NCBI RefSeq assembly: GCF_016642265.1
Contig: NZ_MRXX01000014.1
Coordinates: 1-45,960, forward strand
Length of the DNA stretch: 45,960 bases
Direction: 5' to 3'
From: Streptococcus lactarius
Lineage (GTDB): Bacteria > Bacillota > Bacilli > Lactobacillales > Streptococcaceae
Both the position numbers and the translations under genes were made by a program. Shown one piece after another: positions 26,098 through 38,236 of the stretch. Under the pieces are notes generated by a model. That model saw only the letters and a list, made by a program, of their open reading frames with translations, had not been told where the DNA came from and made no database searches. Within the stretch, counting starts at the first letter, position 1. Each line of letters starts with the position of its first letter.

Positions 26098-26550
26098 ATG
26101 GCTTATTCATTTCGCAATCCTAGTGATGGGATCATCAAACATTACCTAGAAACGAGCAAGACCATTGCTGTAGTCGGACTATCAGACCGTGAGGATACGA
26201 CCAGCCATCGTGTCAGCAAGGAGATGCAAGAGCGGGGCTATCGGATTATTCCTGTCAACCCCCGTGCAGCTGGAGGTCAGATTCTAGGAGAAACGGTGTA
26301 TGCTAGCTTGCAGGAAATTCCTTTCCCAGTAGATATCGTTGATGTATACCGTCGCAGTGAATTTTTACCAGATGTAGCGCGTGACTTCATCGAGACAGAC
26401 GCGAAGATTTTTTGGGCACAATTGGAGCTGGAAAATCAAGAAGCAGAAGAAATCCTTCGTGGAGCCGGTCGCGAAGATATCGTCATGAACCGCTGTATCA
26501 AACGGGAACACACCCGACTGATCTTAGGAGACTCCCTATACGGTTTATAA
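26098..26550 (+). CDS. CoA-binding domain protein, YccU family
   Basis: The 150-residue Rossmann-like protein of the CoA_binding_2 family has the N-terminal nucleotide loop IAVVGLSDREDTTSHRVS and the VYRRSEFLPDV and MNRCIKREHTRL motifs. The family binds CoA; its physiological role is not established. RBS AAGGAG. It follows polA by 64 bases and probably shares its transcript. Confidence 0.88.
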   Translation: MAYSFRNPSDGIIKHYLETSKTIAVVGLSDREDTTSHRVSKEMQERGYRIIPVNPRAAGGQILGETVYASLQEIPFPVDIVDVYRRSEFLPDVARDFIETDAKIFWAQLELENQEAEEILRGAGREDIVMNRCIKREHTRLILGDSLYGL

Positions 26551-26569
26551 ATGATAAACAATTGACATA

Positions 26570-26600
26570 GAAGAAAACCCCAGCTTGTGGGGTTTTCTTC
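26570..26600 (+). terminator. bidirectional terminator
   Basis: GAAGAAAACCCC and GGGGTTTTCTTC form a perfect 12-bp stem between converging genes. Confidence 0.9.
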
Positions 26601-26606
26601 TTGCTC

Positions 26607-28770
<2,164 letters not shown>

Positions 28771-28771
28771 G

Positions 28772-29404
28772 ATGGATCGCGAAAGATTAGTAGACTCCTT
28801 GGTAAAAAAGATTCAATCAGGAGAATTACGAACGCTTGGGATCTACGGTCATGGTGGATCAGGAAAAACAACCTTTACCAAAGCGCTCTGTGAACGATTG
28901 GATCTCGCGATAGTAAACCTTTTGGAGACAGATCCTTATATCATTGGCTCTTCTAGAGACCTCGTAGTTCCTAAAGATCATCCGAATCAAAAAGTAACGG
29001 CTTGTCTGTCAAGTGCTCACGAATTGGCTAGTTTAGAACGAGATATTCAAGCCCTTCAAGCGGGAATGGATATCCGAACGATTGATAAGCCATGGTATCC
29101 TAGTGTGAGATTATCTGGTGTAAAGCCAATCCTTATTGTAGAGGGGATGTCGGTAGCCTTTCTCCCTAAGTCTTTGTTTGATCAAACCATTTGTTTCTAT
29201 ACAGATGACGAGACGGAATTGAAGAGACGATTGGATAGAGATGTTACCTGTCGACATCGGGATTCTGATTTTATTTATCGGACACACCAAATTAGAAGAA
29301 GTCAGTATCGCGAGTACTATAAACCAACCGAAAGCCAAGCGACGATTCTTATCAATACCTCTCATAACCAATTTCAAATTGAAAAAAATAGAAAGTTCTG
29401 CTAA
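28772..29404 (+). CDS. uridine-kinase-like P-loop kinase
   Basis: The 210-residue protein has Walker A GIYGHGGSGKTTF (residues about 23-34), a ILIVEGMSVAFLP strand matching the uridine kinase/phosphoribulokinase Walker B and a lid-like RRLDRDVTCRHRDSDF. This places it in the uridine kinase-like family, substrate not certain. ATG 28772 lies one base after tgt, and the RBS is in the tgt end. The terminator overlaps its last codons. Confidence 0.8.
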   Translation: MDRERLVDSLVKKIQSGELRTLGIYGHGGSGKTTFTKALCERLDLAIVNLLETDPYIIGSSRDLVVPKDHPNQKVTACLSSAHELASLERDIQALQAGMDIRTIDKPWYPSVRLSGVKPILIVEGMSVAFLPKSLFDQTICFYTDDETELKRRLDRDVTCRHRDSDFIYRTHQIRRSQYREYYKPTESQATILINTSHNQFQIEKNRKFC

Positions 29405-29420
29405 AAAGTAGAACTTTTTT
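29392..29420 (+). terminator. terminator overlapping the kinase stop codon
   Basis: AAAGTTCT (29392-29399) and AGAACTTT (29410-29417) pair and a T-run follows. Confidence 0.8.
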
Positions 29421-29504
29421 CTATATAATGGCAACATTTTTAGCATTCTATTTCTTTCGAAAACACTTTCACCAAAAAAAGAGAAAAAATCTTCCTAAAT
29501 CCCT

Positions 29505-29532
29505 TGCATTGAGGCTTCATTTGTGTTAAACT
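29505..29532 (+). promoter_or_regulatory. S10 operon promoter
   Basis: TTGCAT (29505-29510), a 16-bp spacer and TAAACT (29527-29532) with a TGT extension. Confidence 0.65.
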
Positions 29533-29540
29533 ACTATGGT

Positions 29541-29640
29541 GCTGTGAAAAAACAGCTATTAGCTTTGATGCAAGAGGTTGCGACACGCTCGGCTGCATTG
29601 CCACGCAACACCGCGTCGGTTTTCTTGTGGAGCTAGCCTA
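29541..29640 (+). promoter_or_regulatory. structured S10 operon leader
   Basis: GTTGCG (29577-29582) can pair with CGCAAC (29604-29609), and CGACACGC (29581-29588) with GCGTCG (29613-29618, one bulge). These helices overlap and exclude each other, as in a regulatory switch. A first hairpin GCTGT/ACAGC lies at 29541-29556. Autogenous control by a ribosomal protein is plausible but not shown. Confidence 0.55.
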
Positions 29641-29670
29641 TTATCTTAAATAGACGAAAAGGAGAAAAAG

Positions 29671-29979
29671 ATGGCAAACAAAAAAATCCGCATCCGTTTG
29701 AAGGCATACGAACACCGTACACTCGACACAGCGGCTGCAAAAATCGTAGAATCAGCTACTCGTACAGGTGCACAAGTTGCGGGTCCAATCCCACTTCCAA
29801 CTGAACGTAGCCTCTACACAATCATTCGTGCGACTCACAAATACAAAGATTCTCGCGAACAATTCGAAATGCGTACACACAAGCGTTTGATCGACATCAT
29901 CAACCCAACTCAAAAAACAGTTGATGCTTTGATGAAATTGGATCTCCCAAGTGGTGTAAACGTAGAAATCAAACTTTAA
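29671..29979 (+). CDS. rpsJ: 30S ribosomal protein uS10
   Basis: The 102-residue protein ([20 protein letters not shown], normal length) belongs to the 30S head and acts as NusE in antitermination. First gene of the S10 operon, RBS AAGGAG. Confidence 0.98.
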   Translation: MANKKIRIRLKAYEHRTLDTAAAKIVESATRTGAQVAGPIPLPTERSLYTIIRATHKYKDSREQFEMRTHKRLIDIINPTQKTVDALMKLDLPSGVNVEIKL

Positions 29980-30060
29980 TCTAAAGCTTGATCCAGAGCA
30001 TAAAAAACGCTCGTTAAAAACTTTTTGAATAAAAAACTATAGAAAAGGAACTATTTTCTC

Positions 30061-30687
30061 ATGACAAAAGGAATCTTAGGGAAAAAAGTGGGAATGACTC
30101 AAATCTTCACTGAAGCTGGCGAATTGATCCCTGTAACAGTTATCGAAGCAACTCCAAACGTTGTTCTTCAAATTAAAACTGTTGAAACAGATGGTTACAA
30201 CGCTATCCAAGTTGGTTTTGACGACAAACGTGAAGTGTTGAGCAACAAACCTGCTAAAGGACATGTAGCAAAAGCTAACACGGCTCCTAAGCGCTTCATT
30301 CGTGAATTCAAAAACGTTGAAGGCTTGGAAGTTGGTGCTGAAATCACAGTTGACACTTTCGAAGCTGGAGATGTTGTTGACGTAACTGGTACTTCTAAAG
30401 GTAAAGGATTCCAAGGTGTTATCAAACGCCACGGACAATCACGTGGACCTATGGCTCACGGTTCTCGTTACCACCGTCGTCCAGGTTCTATGGGACCTGT
30501 TGCACCTAACCGCGTATTCAAAGGTAAAAACCTCGCAGGACGCATGGGTGGCGATCGTGTAACGATTCAAAACCTTGAAGTTGTACAAGTTGTTCCAGAA
30601 AAGAACGTTATCCTTATCAAAGGTAACGTACCAGGTGCTAAGAAATCTCTTATCACGATCAAGTCAGCAGTTAAAGCTGGTAAATAA
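30061..30687 (+). CDS. rplC: 50S ribosomal protein uL3
   Basis: The 208-residue early assembly protein near the peptidyl transferase centre has the [13 protein letters not shown] start and the [18 protein letters not shown] extension that reaches the active site. RBS AAAGGAA. The 81-base gap to rpsJ has no strong structure. Confidence 0.98.
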   Translation: MTKGILGKKVGMTQIFTEAGELIPVTVIEATPNVVLQIKTVETDGYNAIQVGFDDKREVLSNKPAKGHVAKANTAPKRFIREFKNVEGLEVGAEITVDTFEAGDVVDVTGTSKGKGFQGVIKRHGQSRGPMAHGSRYHRRPGSMGPVAPNRVFKGKNLAGRMGGDRVTIQNLEVVQVVPEKNVILIKGNVPGAKKSLITIKSAVKAGK

Positions 30688-30711
30688 TAAGGAAAGGGGA
30701 ATACAGTCAAA

Positions 30712-31335
30712 ATGGCAAATGTAACATTATTCGACCAAACTGGTAAACAAGCTGGCGAAGTTGTTTTGAACGATGCGATCTTTGGTATTGAACCAAACCA
30801 AGCAGTTGTATTTGATGTAATCATCAGCCAACGTGCTAGTCTTCGTCAAGGAACTCACGCAGTTAAAAACCGTTCAGCTGTTTCAGGTGGTGGACGCAAA
30901 CCATGGCGTCAAAAAGGAACTGGACGTGCGCGTCAAGGTTCTATCCGCTCTCCACAATGGCGTGGTGGTGGAATTGTCTTCGGACCAACTCCACGTAGCT
31001 ATGCGTACAAACTTCCTCAAAAAGTTCGTCGCCTTGCACTTAAATCTGTTTACTCAGAAAAAGTTGCTGAAAACAAATTTGTAGCCGTTGATTCTCTTGA
31101 ATTTACAGCTCCAAAAACTGCTGAATTTGCAAAAGTTCTTGCAGCTTTGAGCATCGATTCTAAAGTCCTTGTTATTCTTGAAGAAGGAAACGAATTCGCA
31201 GCTCTTTCAGCTCGTAACCTTCCAAATGTGAAAGTTGCGACTGCTACAACTGCAAGTGTTCTTGACATCGCAAATAGTGACAAACTTCTTGTTACTCAAG
31301 CAGCTATCTCTAAAATCGAGGAGGTTCTTGCATAA
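30712..31335 (+). CDS. rplD: 50S ribosomal protein uL4
   Basis: The 207-residue exit-tunnel protein has the tunnel loop [20 protein letters not shown] intact. In other bacteria L4 is the autogenous regulator of the S10 operon. Its stop overlaps the rplW start by one base (TAATG). Confidence 0.98.
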   Translation: MANVTLFDQTGKQAGEVVLNDAIFGIEPNQAVVFDVIISQRASLRQGTHAVKNRSAVSGGGRKPWRQKGTGRARQGSIRSPQWRGGGIVFGPTPRSYAYKLPQKVRRLALKSVYSEKVAENKFVAVDSLEFTAPKTAEFAKVLAALSIDSKVLVILEEGNEFAALSARNLPNVKVATATTASVLDIANSDKLLVTQAAISKIEEVLA

Positions 31336-31631
31336 TGAATTTGTATGATGTTATCAAAAAACCTGTTATCACTGAAAAGTCAATGGCTCAACTTGAAGCA
31401 GGCAAATATGTATTCGAAGTTGACACTCGCGCTCACAAACTTTTGATCAAACAAGCTGTTGAAGCTGCCTTTGAAGGTGTAAAAGTTGCGAATGTGAACA
31501 CTGTAAACGTAAAACCTAAAGCAAAACGCGTTGGACGTTACACTGGTTTTACTTCAAAAACTAAAAAAGCTATCATCACGCTTGCAACTGATTCAAAAGC
31601 AATCGAGTTGTTCGCTACTGAAGCTGAATAA
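31335..31631 (+). CDS. rplW: 50S ribosomal protein uL23
   Basis: The 98-residue protein at the tunnel exit is a docking site for trigger factor and SRP. It begins [17 protein letters not shown]. Translation is probably coupled to rplD through the TAATG overlap; an SD-like GAGG lies in the rplD end. Confidence 0.98.
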   Translation: MNLYDVIKKPVITEKSMAQLEAGKYVFEVDTRAHKLLIKQAVEAAFEGVKVANVNTVNVKPKAKRVGRYTGFTSKTKKAIITLATDSKAIELFATEAE

Positions 31632-31648
31632 TCTAAGGAGGAAATATC

Positions 31649-32482
31649 GTGGGAATTCGTGTTTATAAACCAACATCAAACGGTCGCCGTAATATGACTT
31701 CTTTGGATTTCGCTGAAATCACAACAAACACACCTGAGAAAACATTGCTTGTTTCTCTTAACAACAAAGCAGGTCGTAACAACAACGGACGTATCACTGT
31801 TCGTCACCAAGGTGGTGGACACAAACGTCATTACCGTTTGATCGATTTCAAACGTAACAAAGATGCAGTTGAAGCAGTCGTTAAAACGATCGAATACGAT
31901 CCAAACCGCTCAGCTAACATCGCGCTTGTACACTACACTGACGGTGTAAAGGCTTACATCATCGCCCCTAAAGGTCTTGAAGTAGGTCAACGCATCGTAT
32001 CAGGACCAGAAGCAGATATCAAAGTCGGAAACGCTCTTCCACTTGCTAACATCCCAGTTGGTACTTTGATCCACAACATCGAATTGAAACCTGGTAAAGG
32101 TGGAGAATTGGTACGTGCTGCTGGAGCTTCTGCTCAAGTATTGGGTTCTGAAGGTAAATATGTACTTGTTCGTCTTCAATCAGGCGAAGTTCGTATGATT
32201 CTTGGAACTTGCCGTGCTACAGTTGGTGTTGTCGGAAACGAACAACATGGACTTGTAAACCTTGGTAAAGCTGGACGTAACCGCTGGAAAGGTGTTCGCC
32301 CTACAGTTCGCGGTTCTGTAATGAACCCGAATGATCACCCACACGGTGGTGGTGAAGGTAAAGCACCAGTTGGACGTAAAGCGCCATCTACTCCTTGGGG
32401 TAAACCTGCGCTTGGTCTTAAAACTCGTAACAAGAAAGCAAAATCTGACAAACTTATCGTTCGTCGTCGCAACCAAAAATAA
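31649..32482 (+). CDS. rplB: 50S ribosomal protein uL2
   Basis: The 277-residue protein with a GTG start follows AAGGAGG. It has [18 protein letters not shown] and the conserved [14 protein letters not shown] stretch with the functional His near the peptidyl transferase centre. Confidence 0.98.
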   Translation: MGIRVYKPTSNGRRNMTSLDFAEITTNTPEKTLLVSLNNKAGRNNNGRITVRHQGGGHKRHYRLIDFKRNKDAVEAVVKTIEYDPNRSANIALVHYTDGVKAYIIAPKGLEVGQRIVSGPEADIKVGNALPLANIPVGTLIHNIELKPGKGGELVRAAGASAQVLGSEGKYVLVRLQSGEVRMILGTCRATVGVVGNEQHGLVNLGKAGRNRWKGVRPTVRGSVMNPNDHPHGGGEGKAPVGRKAPSTPWGKPALGLKTRNKKAKSDKLIVRRRNQK

Positions 32483-32515
32483 GCTTAACGACTTAGCTTA
32501 CTCATTCCGCCAGCT

Positions 32516-32543
32516 CGGTAGCGCTGCCTAGCAGCGCAAGCCG
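32516..32543 (+). other. hairpin in the rplB-rpsS gap
   Basis: GCGCTGC-cta-GCAGCGC is a perfect 7-bp stem, extended by CGG/CCG on the outside. It lies about 30 bases before the rpsS RBS, without a T-tail, so it is not a standard terminator. Confidence 0.6.
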
Positions 32544-32578
32544 TTGTGGTACTACATTTTAAAGGAGAAAACTACAAA

Positions 32579-32860
32579 ATGGGACGTAGTCTTAAAAAAG
32601 GACCTTTCGTCGATGAGCATTTGATGAAAAAAGTTGAAGCTCAAGCAAACGACGAAAAGAAAAAAGTAATTAAAACTTGGTCACGTCGTTCAACGATTTT
32701 CCCAAGTTTCATCGGATACACTATCGCAGTTTATGATGGACGTAAACATGTACCAGTTTACATCCAAGAAGACATGGTAGGTCACAAACTTGGTGAATTT
32801 GCACCAACTCGTACTTACAAAGGTCACGCTGCAGATGACAAGAAGACACGTAGAAAATAA
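32579..32860 (+). CDS. rpsS: 30S ribosomal protein uS19
   Basis: The 93-residue protein starts [15 protein letters not shown] at 32579 after AAAGGAG. An in-frame start 11 codons upstream would take in the RBS and is rejected. It sits in the 30S head and contacts tRNA and S13. Confidence 0.98.
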
Positions 32861-32871
32861 GGAGAACATAA

Positions 32872-33216
32872 ATGGCAGAAATTACTTCAGCTAAAGCAAT
32901 GGCTCGTACAGTGCGTGTTTCACCTCGTAAATCACGTCTTGTTCTTGACAACATCCGTGGTAAAAGCGTAGCCGATGCAGTAGCAATCTTGACATTCACT
33001 CCAAACAAAGCAGCTGAAATCATCTTGAAAGTGTTGAACTCAGCAGTAGCTAACGCTGAAAACAACTTTGGTTTGGAAAAAGCTAACTTGGTAGTATCTG
33101 AAGCATTCGCAAATGAAGGACCAACAATGAAACGTTTCCGTCCACGTGCGAAAGGTTCAGCTTCACCAATCAACAAACGTACAGCTCACATCACAGTAGC
33201 TGTTGCAGAAAAATAA
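32872..33216 (+). CDS. rplV: 50S ribosomal protein uL22
   Basis: The 114-residue tunnel protein has the beta-hairpin stretch [20 protein letters not shown], a region where macrolide-resistance changes occur in streptococci; the motif looks wild type. RBS AAGGAGA. Confidence 0.98.
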   Translation: MAEITSAKAMARTVRVSPRKSRLVLDNIRGKSVADAVAILTFTPNKAAEIILKVLNSAVANAENNFGLEKANLVVSEAFANEGPTMKRFRPRAKGSASPINKRTAHITVAVAEK

Positions 33217-33228
33217 GGAGGTAAACTC

Positions 33229-33882
33229 GTGGGTCAAAAAGTACATCCAATTGGTATGCGTGTTGGTATCATCCGTGATTGGGATGCCAAATGGTATGCT
33301 GAAAAAGAATACGCGGATTACCTTCATGAAGATCTTGCAATCCGTAAATTCATTCAAAAAGAATTGGCTGACGCAGCTGTTTCAACAATTGAAATCGAAC
33401 GCGCAGTAAACAAAGTAAACGTTTCTCTTCACACTGCTAAACCAGGTATGGTGATTGGTAAAGGTGGAGCAAACGTTGATGCACTTCGTGCAGCTCTTAA
33501 CAAATTGACAGGTAAACAAGTCCACATCAACATCATCGAGATCAAACGTCCTGACTTGGATGCTCACCTTGTTGGTGAAGGAATTGCTCGTCAATTGGAG
33601 CAACGTGTTGCTTTCCGTCGTGCACAAAAACAAGCGATCCAACGTGCTATGCGTGCTGGAGCTAAAGGAATCAAGACTCAAGTATCTGGTCGTTTGAACG
33701 GTGCTGATATTGCCCGTGCAGAAGGATACTCTGAAGGAACTGTTCCACTTCACACACTTCGCGCTGATATCGATTACGCTTGGGAAGAAGCAGACACTAC
33801 TTACGGTAAACTTGGTGTTAAAGTATGGATCTACCGTGGTGAAGTTCTTCCAGCTCGTAAAGACGCTAAAGGAGGTAAATAA
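33229..33882 (+). CDS. rpsC: 30S ribosomal protein uS3
   Basis: The 217-residue protein has a GTG start after AAGGAGG. The KH domain shows [14 protein letters not shown]. It lines the mRNA entry channel and is part of the mRNA helicase. Confidence 0.98.
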   Translation: MGQKVHPIGMRVGIIRDWDAKWYAEKEYADYLHEDLAIRKFIQKELADAAVSTIEIERAVNKVNVSLHTAKPGMVIGKGGANVDALRAALNKLTGKQVHINIIEIKRPDLDAHLVGEGIARQLEQRVAFRRAQKQAIQRAMRAGAKGIKTQVSGRLNGADIARAEGYSEGTVPLHTLRADIDYAWEEADTTYGKLGVKVWIYRGEVLPARKDAKGGK

Positions 33883-33885
33883 CCA

Positions 33886-34299
33886 ATGTTAGTACCTAAA
33901 CGTGTTAAACACCGTCGCGAATTCCGTGGTAAAATGCGCGGTGAAGCAAAAGGTGGAAAAGAAGTAGCATTCGGTGAATACGGTCTTCAAGCTACAACTA
34001 GCCACTGGATCACAAACCGTCAAATCGAAGCTGCTCGTATCGCCATGACTCGTTACATGAAACGTGGTGGTAAAGTTTGGATTAAAATCTTCCCACACAA
34101 ATCATACACCGCTAAAGCTATCGGGGTACGTATGGGATCTGGTAAAGGGGCACCTGAAGGTTGGGTAGCACCAGTTAAACGTGGTAAAGTGATGTTCGAA
34201 ATTGCTGGTGTATCTGAAGAGATCGCACGTGAAGCACTTCGTCTTGCAAGCCACAAATTGCCAGTTAAAACTAAATTTGTGAAACGTGAAGCAGAATAA
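33886..34299 (+). CDS. rplP: 50S ribosomal protein uL16
   Basis: The 137-residue protein begins [16 protein letters not shown] and includes [20 protein letters not shown]. It organises the A-site side of the 50S. It starts three bases after rpsC, with the GGAGG in the rpsC end. Confidence 0.98.
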   Translation: MLVPKRVKHRREFRGKMRGEAKGGKEVAFGEYGLQATTSHWITNRQIEAARIAMTRYMKRGGKVWIKIFPHKSYTAKAIGVRMGSGKGAPEGWVAPVKRGKVMFEIAGVSEEIAREALRLASHKLPVKTKFVKREAE

Positions 34300-34308
34300 G
34301 GAGAGGTC

Positions 34309-34515
34309 ATGAAACTTACAGAAGTAAAAGAATTTGTTAAAGAACTTCGTGGTCTTTCTCAAGAAGAACTCGCGAAGCGTGAAAATGAATTGAAGAAAGA
34401 ATTGTTTGAACTTCGTTTCCAAGCGGCTGCTGGTCAATTGGAACAAACTGCACGTTTGAAAGAAGTGAAAAAACAAATCGCTCGTATCAAAACTGTTCAA
34501 TCAGAAGCTAAATAA
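34309..34515 (+). CDS. rpmC: 50S ribosomal protein uL29
   Basis: The 68-residue helical hairpin protein ([20 protein letters not shown]) sits at the tunnel exit beside uL23. RBS AAGGAGAGG. Confidence 0.97.
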   Translation: MKLTEVKEFVKELRGLSQEELAKRENELKKELFELRFQAAAGQLEQTARLKEVKKQIARIKTVQSEAK

Positions 34516-34538
34516 TAGACTAGGGAAGGAGAATTTCA

Positions 34539-34799
34539 ATGGAACGCAATAATCGTAAAGTTCTTGTTGGGCGCGTTGTGTCTGACAAAATGGACAAAAC
34601 AATCACAGTTGTAGTTGAAACGAAACGGAACCACCCAGTCTATGGTAAACGTATCAACTATTCTAAAAAATACAAAGCTCATGATGAAAACAATGTTGCC
34701 AAAGAAGGCGATATCGTTCGTATCATGGAAACTCGTCCGCTTTCAGCTACAAAACGCTTCCGTCTTGTAGAAGTTGTTGAAGAAGCGGTCATCATCTAA
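34539..34799 (+). CDS. rpsQ: 30S ribosomal protein uS17
   Basis: The 86-residue early assembly protein of the 30S body has [17 protein letters not shown] and [24 protein letters not shown] wording. RBS AAGGAGA. Confidence 0.98.
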
Positions 34800-34824
34800 T
34801 CATACCTGAAAGGAGAAAACGTAA

Positions 34825-35193
34825 ATGATTCAAACAGAAACTCGTTTGAAAGTCGCTGACAACAGTGGCGCACGCGAAATCTTGACCATTAAAGTTCTTG
34901 GTGGTTCAAAACGTAAATTCGCGAGCATCGGAGATGTAATCGTTGCATCTGTAAAACAAGCTACTCCTGGTGGTGCGGTTAAGAAAGGTGACGTTGTAAA
35001 AGCTGTTATCGTTCGTACTAAATCAGGTGCTCGTCGTAAAGATGGTTCATACATCAAATTCGACGAAAATGCAGCAGTGATCATCCGTGACGATAAAACT
35101 CCTCGCGGAACACGTATCTTTGGCCCAGTTGCACGTGAATTGCGTGACGGTGGTTTCATGAAGATCGTATCACTTGCTCCAGAAGTACTTTAA
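34825..35193 (+). CDS. rplN: 50S ribosomal protein uL14
   Basis: The 122-residue protein begins [20 protein letters not shown] and ends PEVL. It forms inter-subunit bridges and binds RsfS. RBS AAAGGAG. Confidence 0.98.
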   Translation: MIQTETRLKVADNSGAREILTIKVLGGSKRKFASIGDVIVASVKQATPGGAVKKGDVVKAVIVRTKSGARRKDGSYIKFDENAAVIIRDDKTPRGTRIFGPVARELRDGGFMKIVSLAPEVL

Positions 35194-35216
35194 TCAATAA
35201 GAAAACAAACACAGTC

Positions 35217-35245
35217 CCCTGGCTAAGCCAGGGTGCCCATTGGGC
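35217..35245 (+). other. tandem hairpins before rplX
   Basis: CCCTGGC-taa-GCCAGGG (35217-35233) is followed by GCCC-att-GGGC (35235-35245). Both are perfect and end about nine bases before the rplX RBS. Confidence 0.65.
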
Positions 35246-35267
35246 GTAAGAATAAAAGGAGAAAGAA

Positions 35268-35573
35268 ATGTTTGTAAAAAAAGGCGACAAAGTTCGCGTT
35301 ATCGCTGGTAAAGACAAAGGCGTAGAAGCTGTTGTTCTTACTGCTCTTCCGAAAGTAAACAAAGTTGTTGTAGAAGGTGTAAACATCATCAAGAAACACC
35401 AACGTCCAAATAACGAAAACCCTCAAGGTGCAATTGTTGAAAAAGAAGCTCCAATTCATGCTTCTAACGTTCAAGTTTTGGACAAAAACGGTGTTGCTGG
35501 ACGTGTTGGCTACAAGTTTGTAGACGGCAAAAAAGTTCGCTACAACAAAAAATCAGGCGAAGTGCTTGACTAA
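35268..35573 (+). CDS. rplX: 50S ribosomal protein uL24
   Basis: The 101-residue assembly-initiator protein has a KOW motif in [29 protein letters not shown]. Confidence 0.98.
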   Translation: MFVKKGDKVRVIAGKDKGVEAVVLTALPKVNKVVVEGVNIIKKHQRPNNENPQGAIVEKEAPIHASNVQVLDKNGVAGRVGYKFVDGKKVRYNKKSGEVLD

Positions 35574-35596
35574 TCACGAAGGAAAGGAGAAGTATA

Positions 35597-36139
35597 ATGG
35601 CTAATCGTTTAAAAGAAAAATACCTTAATGAAGTAGTACCATCATTGACTGAACAGTTCAACTATTCATCAGTTATGGCTGTGCCAAAAGTTGATAAAAT
35701 CGTTTTGAACATGGGTGTTGGTGATGCAGTATCAAATGCTAAAAACCTTGAAAAAGCTGCTGAAGAGCTTGCTTTGATCTCAGGTCAAAAACCATTGATC
35801 ACTAAGGCTAAAAAATCAATCGCCGGCTTCCGTCTTCGTGAAGGTGTTGCGATCGGTGCAAAAGTTACCCTTCGTGGTGAACGTATGTACGAATTCTTGG
35901 ATAAATTGGTAACAGTTTCACTTCCACGTGTACGTGACTTCCATGGTGTTCCAACAAAATCATTTGATGGACGCGGAAACTACACACTTGGTGTGAAAGA
36001 ACAATTGATCTTCCCAGAAATCAACTTTGATGACGTTGACAAAACTCGTGGTTTGGACATCGTTATCGTAACAACTGCTAACACTGACGAAGAGTCACGT
36101 GCATTGCTTACAGGCCTTGGAATGCCTTTTGCAAAATAA
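35597..36139 (+). CDS. rplE: 50S ribosomal protein uL5
   Basis: The 180-residue protein of the central protuberance binds 5S rRNA. It contains [17 protein letters not shown] and [28 protein letters not shown]. Confidence 0.98.
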   Translation: MANRLKEKYLNEVVPSLTEQFNYSSVMAVPKVDKIVLNMGVGDAVSNAKNLEKAAEELALISGQKPLITKAKKSIAGFRLREGVAIGAKVTLRGERMYEFLDKLVTVSLPRVRDFHGVPTKSFDGRGNYTLGVKEQLIFPEINFDDVDKTRGLDIVIVTTANTDEESRALLTGLGMPFAK

Positions 36140-36156
36140 TATAGGAGGTAAATCTA

Positions 36157-36342
36157 ATGGCTAAAAAATCTATGATTGCTAAGAACAAACGCCCAGCGAA
36201 GTTCTCTACTCAAGCATACACTCGCTGTGAACGTTGTGGACGTCCACACTCAGTTTACCGCAAGTTTAAACTTTGCCGTGTTTGCTTCCGTGAATTGGCA
36301 TACAAAGGTCAAATCCCTGGTGTAACAAAAGCATCTTGGTAA
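36157..36342 (+). CDS. rpsZ: 30S ribosomal protein uS14 type Z (zinc form)
   Basis: The 61-residue short form of uS14 has four cysteines in two CxxC pairs (CERC and CRVC), so it holds zinc, unlike the zinc-free bL32/bL33 at 2908-3255. Also called rpsN. RBS TAGGAGG. Confidence 0.98.
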   Translation: MAKKSMIAKNKRPAKFSTQAYTRCERCGRPHSVYRKFKLCRVCFRELAYKGQIPGVTKASW

Positions 36343-36344
36343 TT

Positions 36345-36494
36345 CTAGTTTTCAATTCCATCGTGATTCGTCGTTATCTGCTTTTGCCTAACTCAAGTTA
36401 TGCCTGCAAGCAGATACCTAGACTCACTTAGGAATTGAAACCTAGAAACATATTCTGAGCCCAGCTCAATCATTAACTAGCAAGTGCAACTTGC
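36345..36494 (+). other. nested stem-loops in the rpsZ-rpsH gap
   Basis: TTTCAATTCC (36350-36359) pairs with GGAATTGAAA (36431-36440), and inside it ATCTGCTT (36376-36383) pairs with AAGCAGAT (36408-36415). GCAAGT-gca-ACTTGC (36480-36494) follows. All stems are perfect. The gap of 180 bases has no ORF and ends at the rpsH RBS AGAGGAG. Confidence 0.65.
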
Positions 36495-36522
36495 AAACTA
36501 CTAGTAAGAGGAGAACAAAATA

Positions 36523-36921
36523 ATGGTTATGACTGACCCAATCGCAGACTTCTTGACTCGTATTCGTAATGCGAACCAAGCAAAACATGAAGTACTTGAA
36601 GTACCTGCATCAAACATCAAAAAAGGGATTGCTGAAATCCTTAAACGCGAAGGTTTTGTAAAAAACGTTGAAGTAATTGAAGATGACAAACAAGGCATCA
36701 TCCGTGTATTCTTGAAATACGGACAAAATGGTGAAAAAGTTATCACAAACTTGAAACGTGTATCAAAACCAGGTTTGCGTGTTTACAAAAAACGTGAAGA
36801 CCTTCCAAAAGTTCTTAACGGACTTGGAATTGCCATCCTTTCAACTTCTGAAGGTTTGCTTACTGATAAAGAAGCACGCCAAAAGAACGTTGGTGGAGAA
36901 GTTATCGCTTACGTTTGGTAA
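36523..36921 (+). CDS. rpsH: 30S ribosomal protein uS8
   Basis: The 132-residue protein binds 16S helix 21 and in other bacteria represses the spc operon. It contains [14 protein letters not shown] and the C-terminal [22 protein letters not shown] wording in two parts. RBS AGAGGAG. Confidence 0.98.
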   Translation: MVMTDPIADFLTRIRNANQAKHEVLEVPASNIKKGIAEILKREGFVKNVEVIEDDKQGIIRVFLKYGQNGEKVITNLKRVSKPGLRVYKKREDLPKVLNGLGIAILSTSEGLLTDKEARQKNVGGEVIAYVW

Positions 36922-36925
36922 AATC

Positions 36926-37028
36926 AAGATACAAAGCTCGTAAAGAACAAAGCAAAATTAGGAAGTTGGAGCCGTTTGTTTACAAATAAGCCAACTTATC
37001 TATTTTGCACAGTTCTTAGAGCGTGTTC
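36926..37028 (-). repeat. 105-bp hairpin repeat, copy 5, inverted
   Basis: Read on the minus strand it begins GAACACGCTCTAAGAAC and ends GCTTTGTATCTT. Pairs include AAAAT/ATTTT, AAGTTGG/CCAACTT and TTTGT/ACAAA. It lies against the operon direction in the rpsH-rplF gap. Confidence 0.75.
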
Positions 37029-37078
37029 AGTTCAGCTGATGAACGAATTTAGTATCTGATTTAATGAATGAACTAATT

Positions 37079-37186
37079 GAACACGGGCTAAAGCCTGTGT
37101 GAAAAAGATAAACTTTCCTAGAAACTCCAGTTTCTTCGTCAAGTTTTCTATTTTCACTTTGACTTTATAACGCCCTCTGTATCTTA
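37079..37186 (+). repeat. 105-bp hairpin repeat, copy 6
   Basis: It begins GAACACGGGCTAAAGCC and ends GCCCTCTGTATCTTA. Pairs are GGGC/GCCC, GTGAAAA/TTTTCAC, AAACTT/AAGTTT and GAAACT/AGTTTC: different bases from copy 2, with the pairing kept. Confidence 0.8.
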
Positions 37187-37242
37187 GTTCCCCGTGAAAA
37201 CTGGTCGCTTGCGGCCTGACAATTTAACAGGAGAATAAAAAC

Positions 37243-37779
37243 ATGTCACGTATTGGTAATAAAGTTATTCCGTTGCCTGCTGGTGTTGAAATCACTAACA
37301 AAGATAACGTTGTAACTGTAAAAGGACCTAAAGGAGAACTTACTCGTACGTTCTCAAAAGATATTGATATCCGTGTGGAAGGAAATGAAGTAACGCTTCA
37401 CCGTCCAAACGATACAAAAGAAATGAAAACAATCCATGGAACAACTCGTGCTCTTTTGCACAACATGGTTGTCGGAGTATCTGAAGGATTCAAGAAAGAA
37501 CTTGAAATGCGCGGGGTTGGATACCGTGCACAACTTCAAGGATCTAAACTTGTCTTGGCTGTTGGTAAATCTCATCCAGACGAAGTTGAAGCTCCAGACG
37601 GAATTACTTTTGAACTTCCAAACCCAACAACAATCGTTGTTCACGGAATTTCAAAAGAAGTAGTTGGTCAAACAGCTGCTTATGTACGTAGCCTTCGTTC
37701 ACCTGAACCATATAAAGGTAAAGGGATCCGTTATGTTGGTGAATACGTTCGCCGTAAAGAAGGTAAAACAGGTAAATAA
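37243..37779 (+). CDS. rplF: 50S ribosomal protein uL6
   Basis: The 178-residue protein near the factor-binding centre begins [17 protein letters not shown] and has [31 protein letters not shown] 321-base gap filled with two repeats separates it from rpsH. Confidence 0.98.
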   Translation: MSRIGNKVIPLPAGVEITNKDNVVTVKGPKGELTRTFSKDIDIRVEGNEVTLHRPNDTKEMKTIHGTTRALLHNMVVGVSEGFKKELEMRGVGYRAQLQGSKLVLAVGKSHPDEVEAPDGITFELPNPTTIVVHGISKEVVGQTAAYVRSLRSPEPYKGKGIRYVGEYVRRKEGKTGK

Positions 37780-37862
37780 TGTTGTATGGTTGTTTTTCAA
37801 CCAGACTTCATCTTACCAATTCAGTGCTTAGGCACAAGATTTATAATTAAGAGGTGAAAATT

Positions 37863-38219
37863 GTGATTTCGAAACCAGATAAAAATAAAATCCGTCAAAA
37901 ACGCCACCGTCGCGTTCGCGGAAAACTCTCTGGAACTGCTGATCGCCCACGTTTGAACGTATACCGTTCTAATACAGGCATCTACGCTCAAGTGATTGAT
38001 GACGTAGCGGGTGTAACGCTCGCAAGTGCTTCAACTCTTGACAAAGAAGTTTCAAAAGGAACTAAAACTGAACAAGCCGTTGTTGTCGGTAAACTAGTTG
38101 CTGAACGTGCAGTTGCTAAAGGTATTTCTGAAGTGGTGTTCGACCGCGGTGGATATCTATATCACGGACGTGTTAAAGCTTTGGCTGATGCAGCTCGTGA
38201 AAACGGATTGAAATTCTAA
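37863..38219 (+). CDS. rplR: 50S ribosomal protein uL18
   Basis: The 118-residue 5S rRNA-binding protein starts at GTG 37863 ([17 protein letters not shown]) with AAGAGGTG at good distance. A GTG three codons upstream overlaps the RBS. The gap to rplF holds the hairpin TGGTTG-tttt-CAACCA. Confidence 0.96.
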   Translation: MISKPDKNKIRQKRHRRVRGKLSGTADRPRLNVYRSNTGIYAQVIDDVAGVTLASASTLDKEVSKGTKTEQAVVVGKLVAERAVAKGISEVVFDRGGYLYHGRVKALADAARENGLKF

Positions 38220-38236
38220 TAGGAGGACACTAGAAA

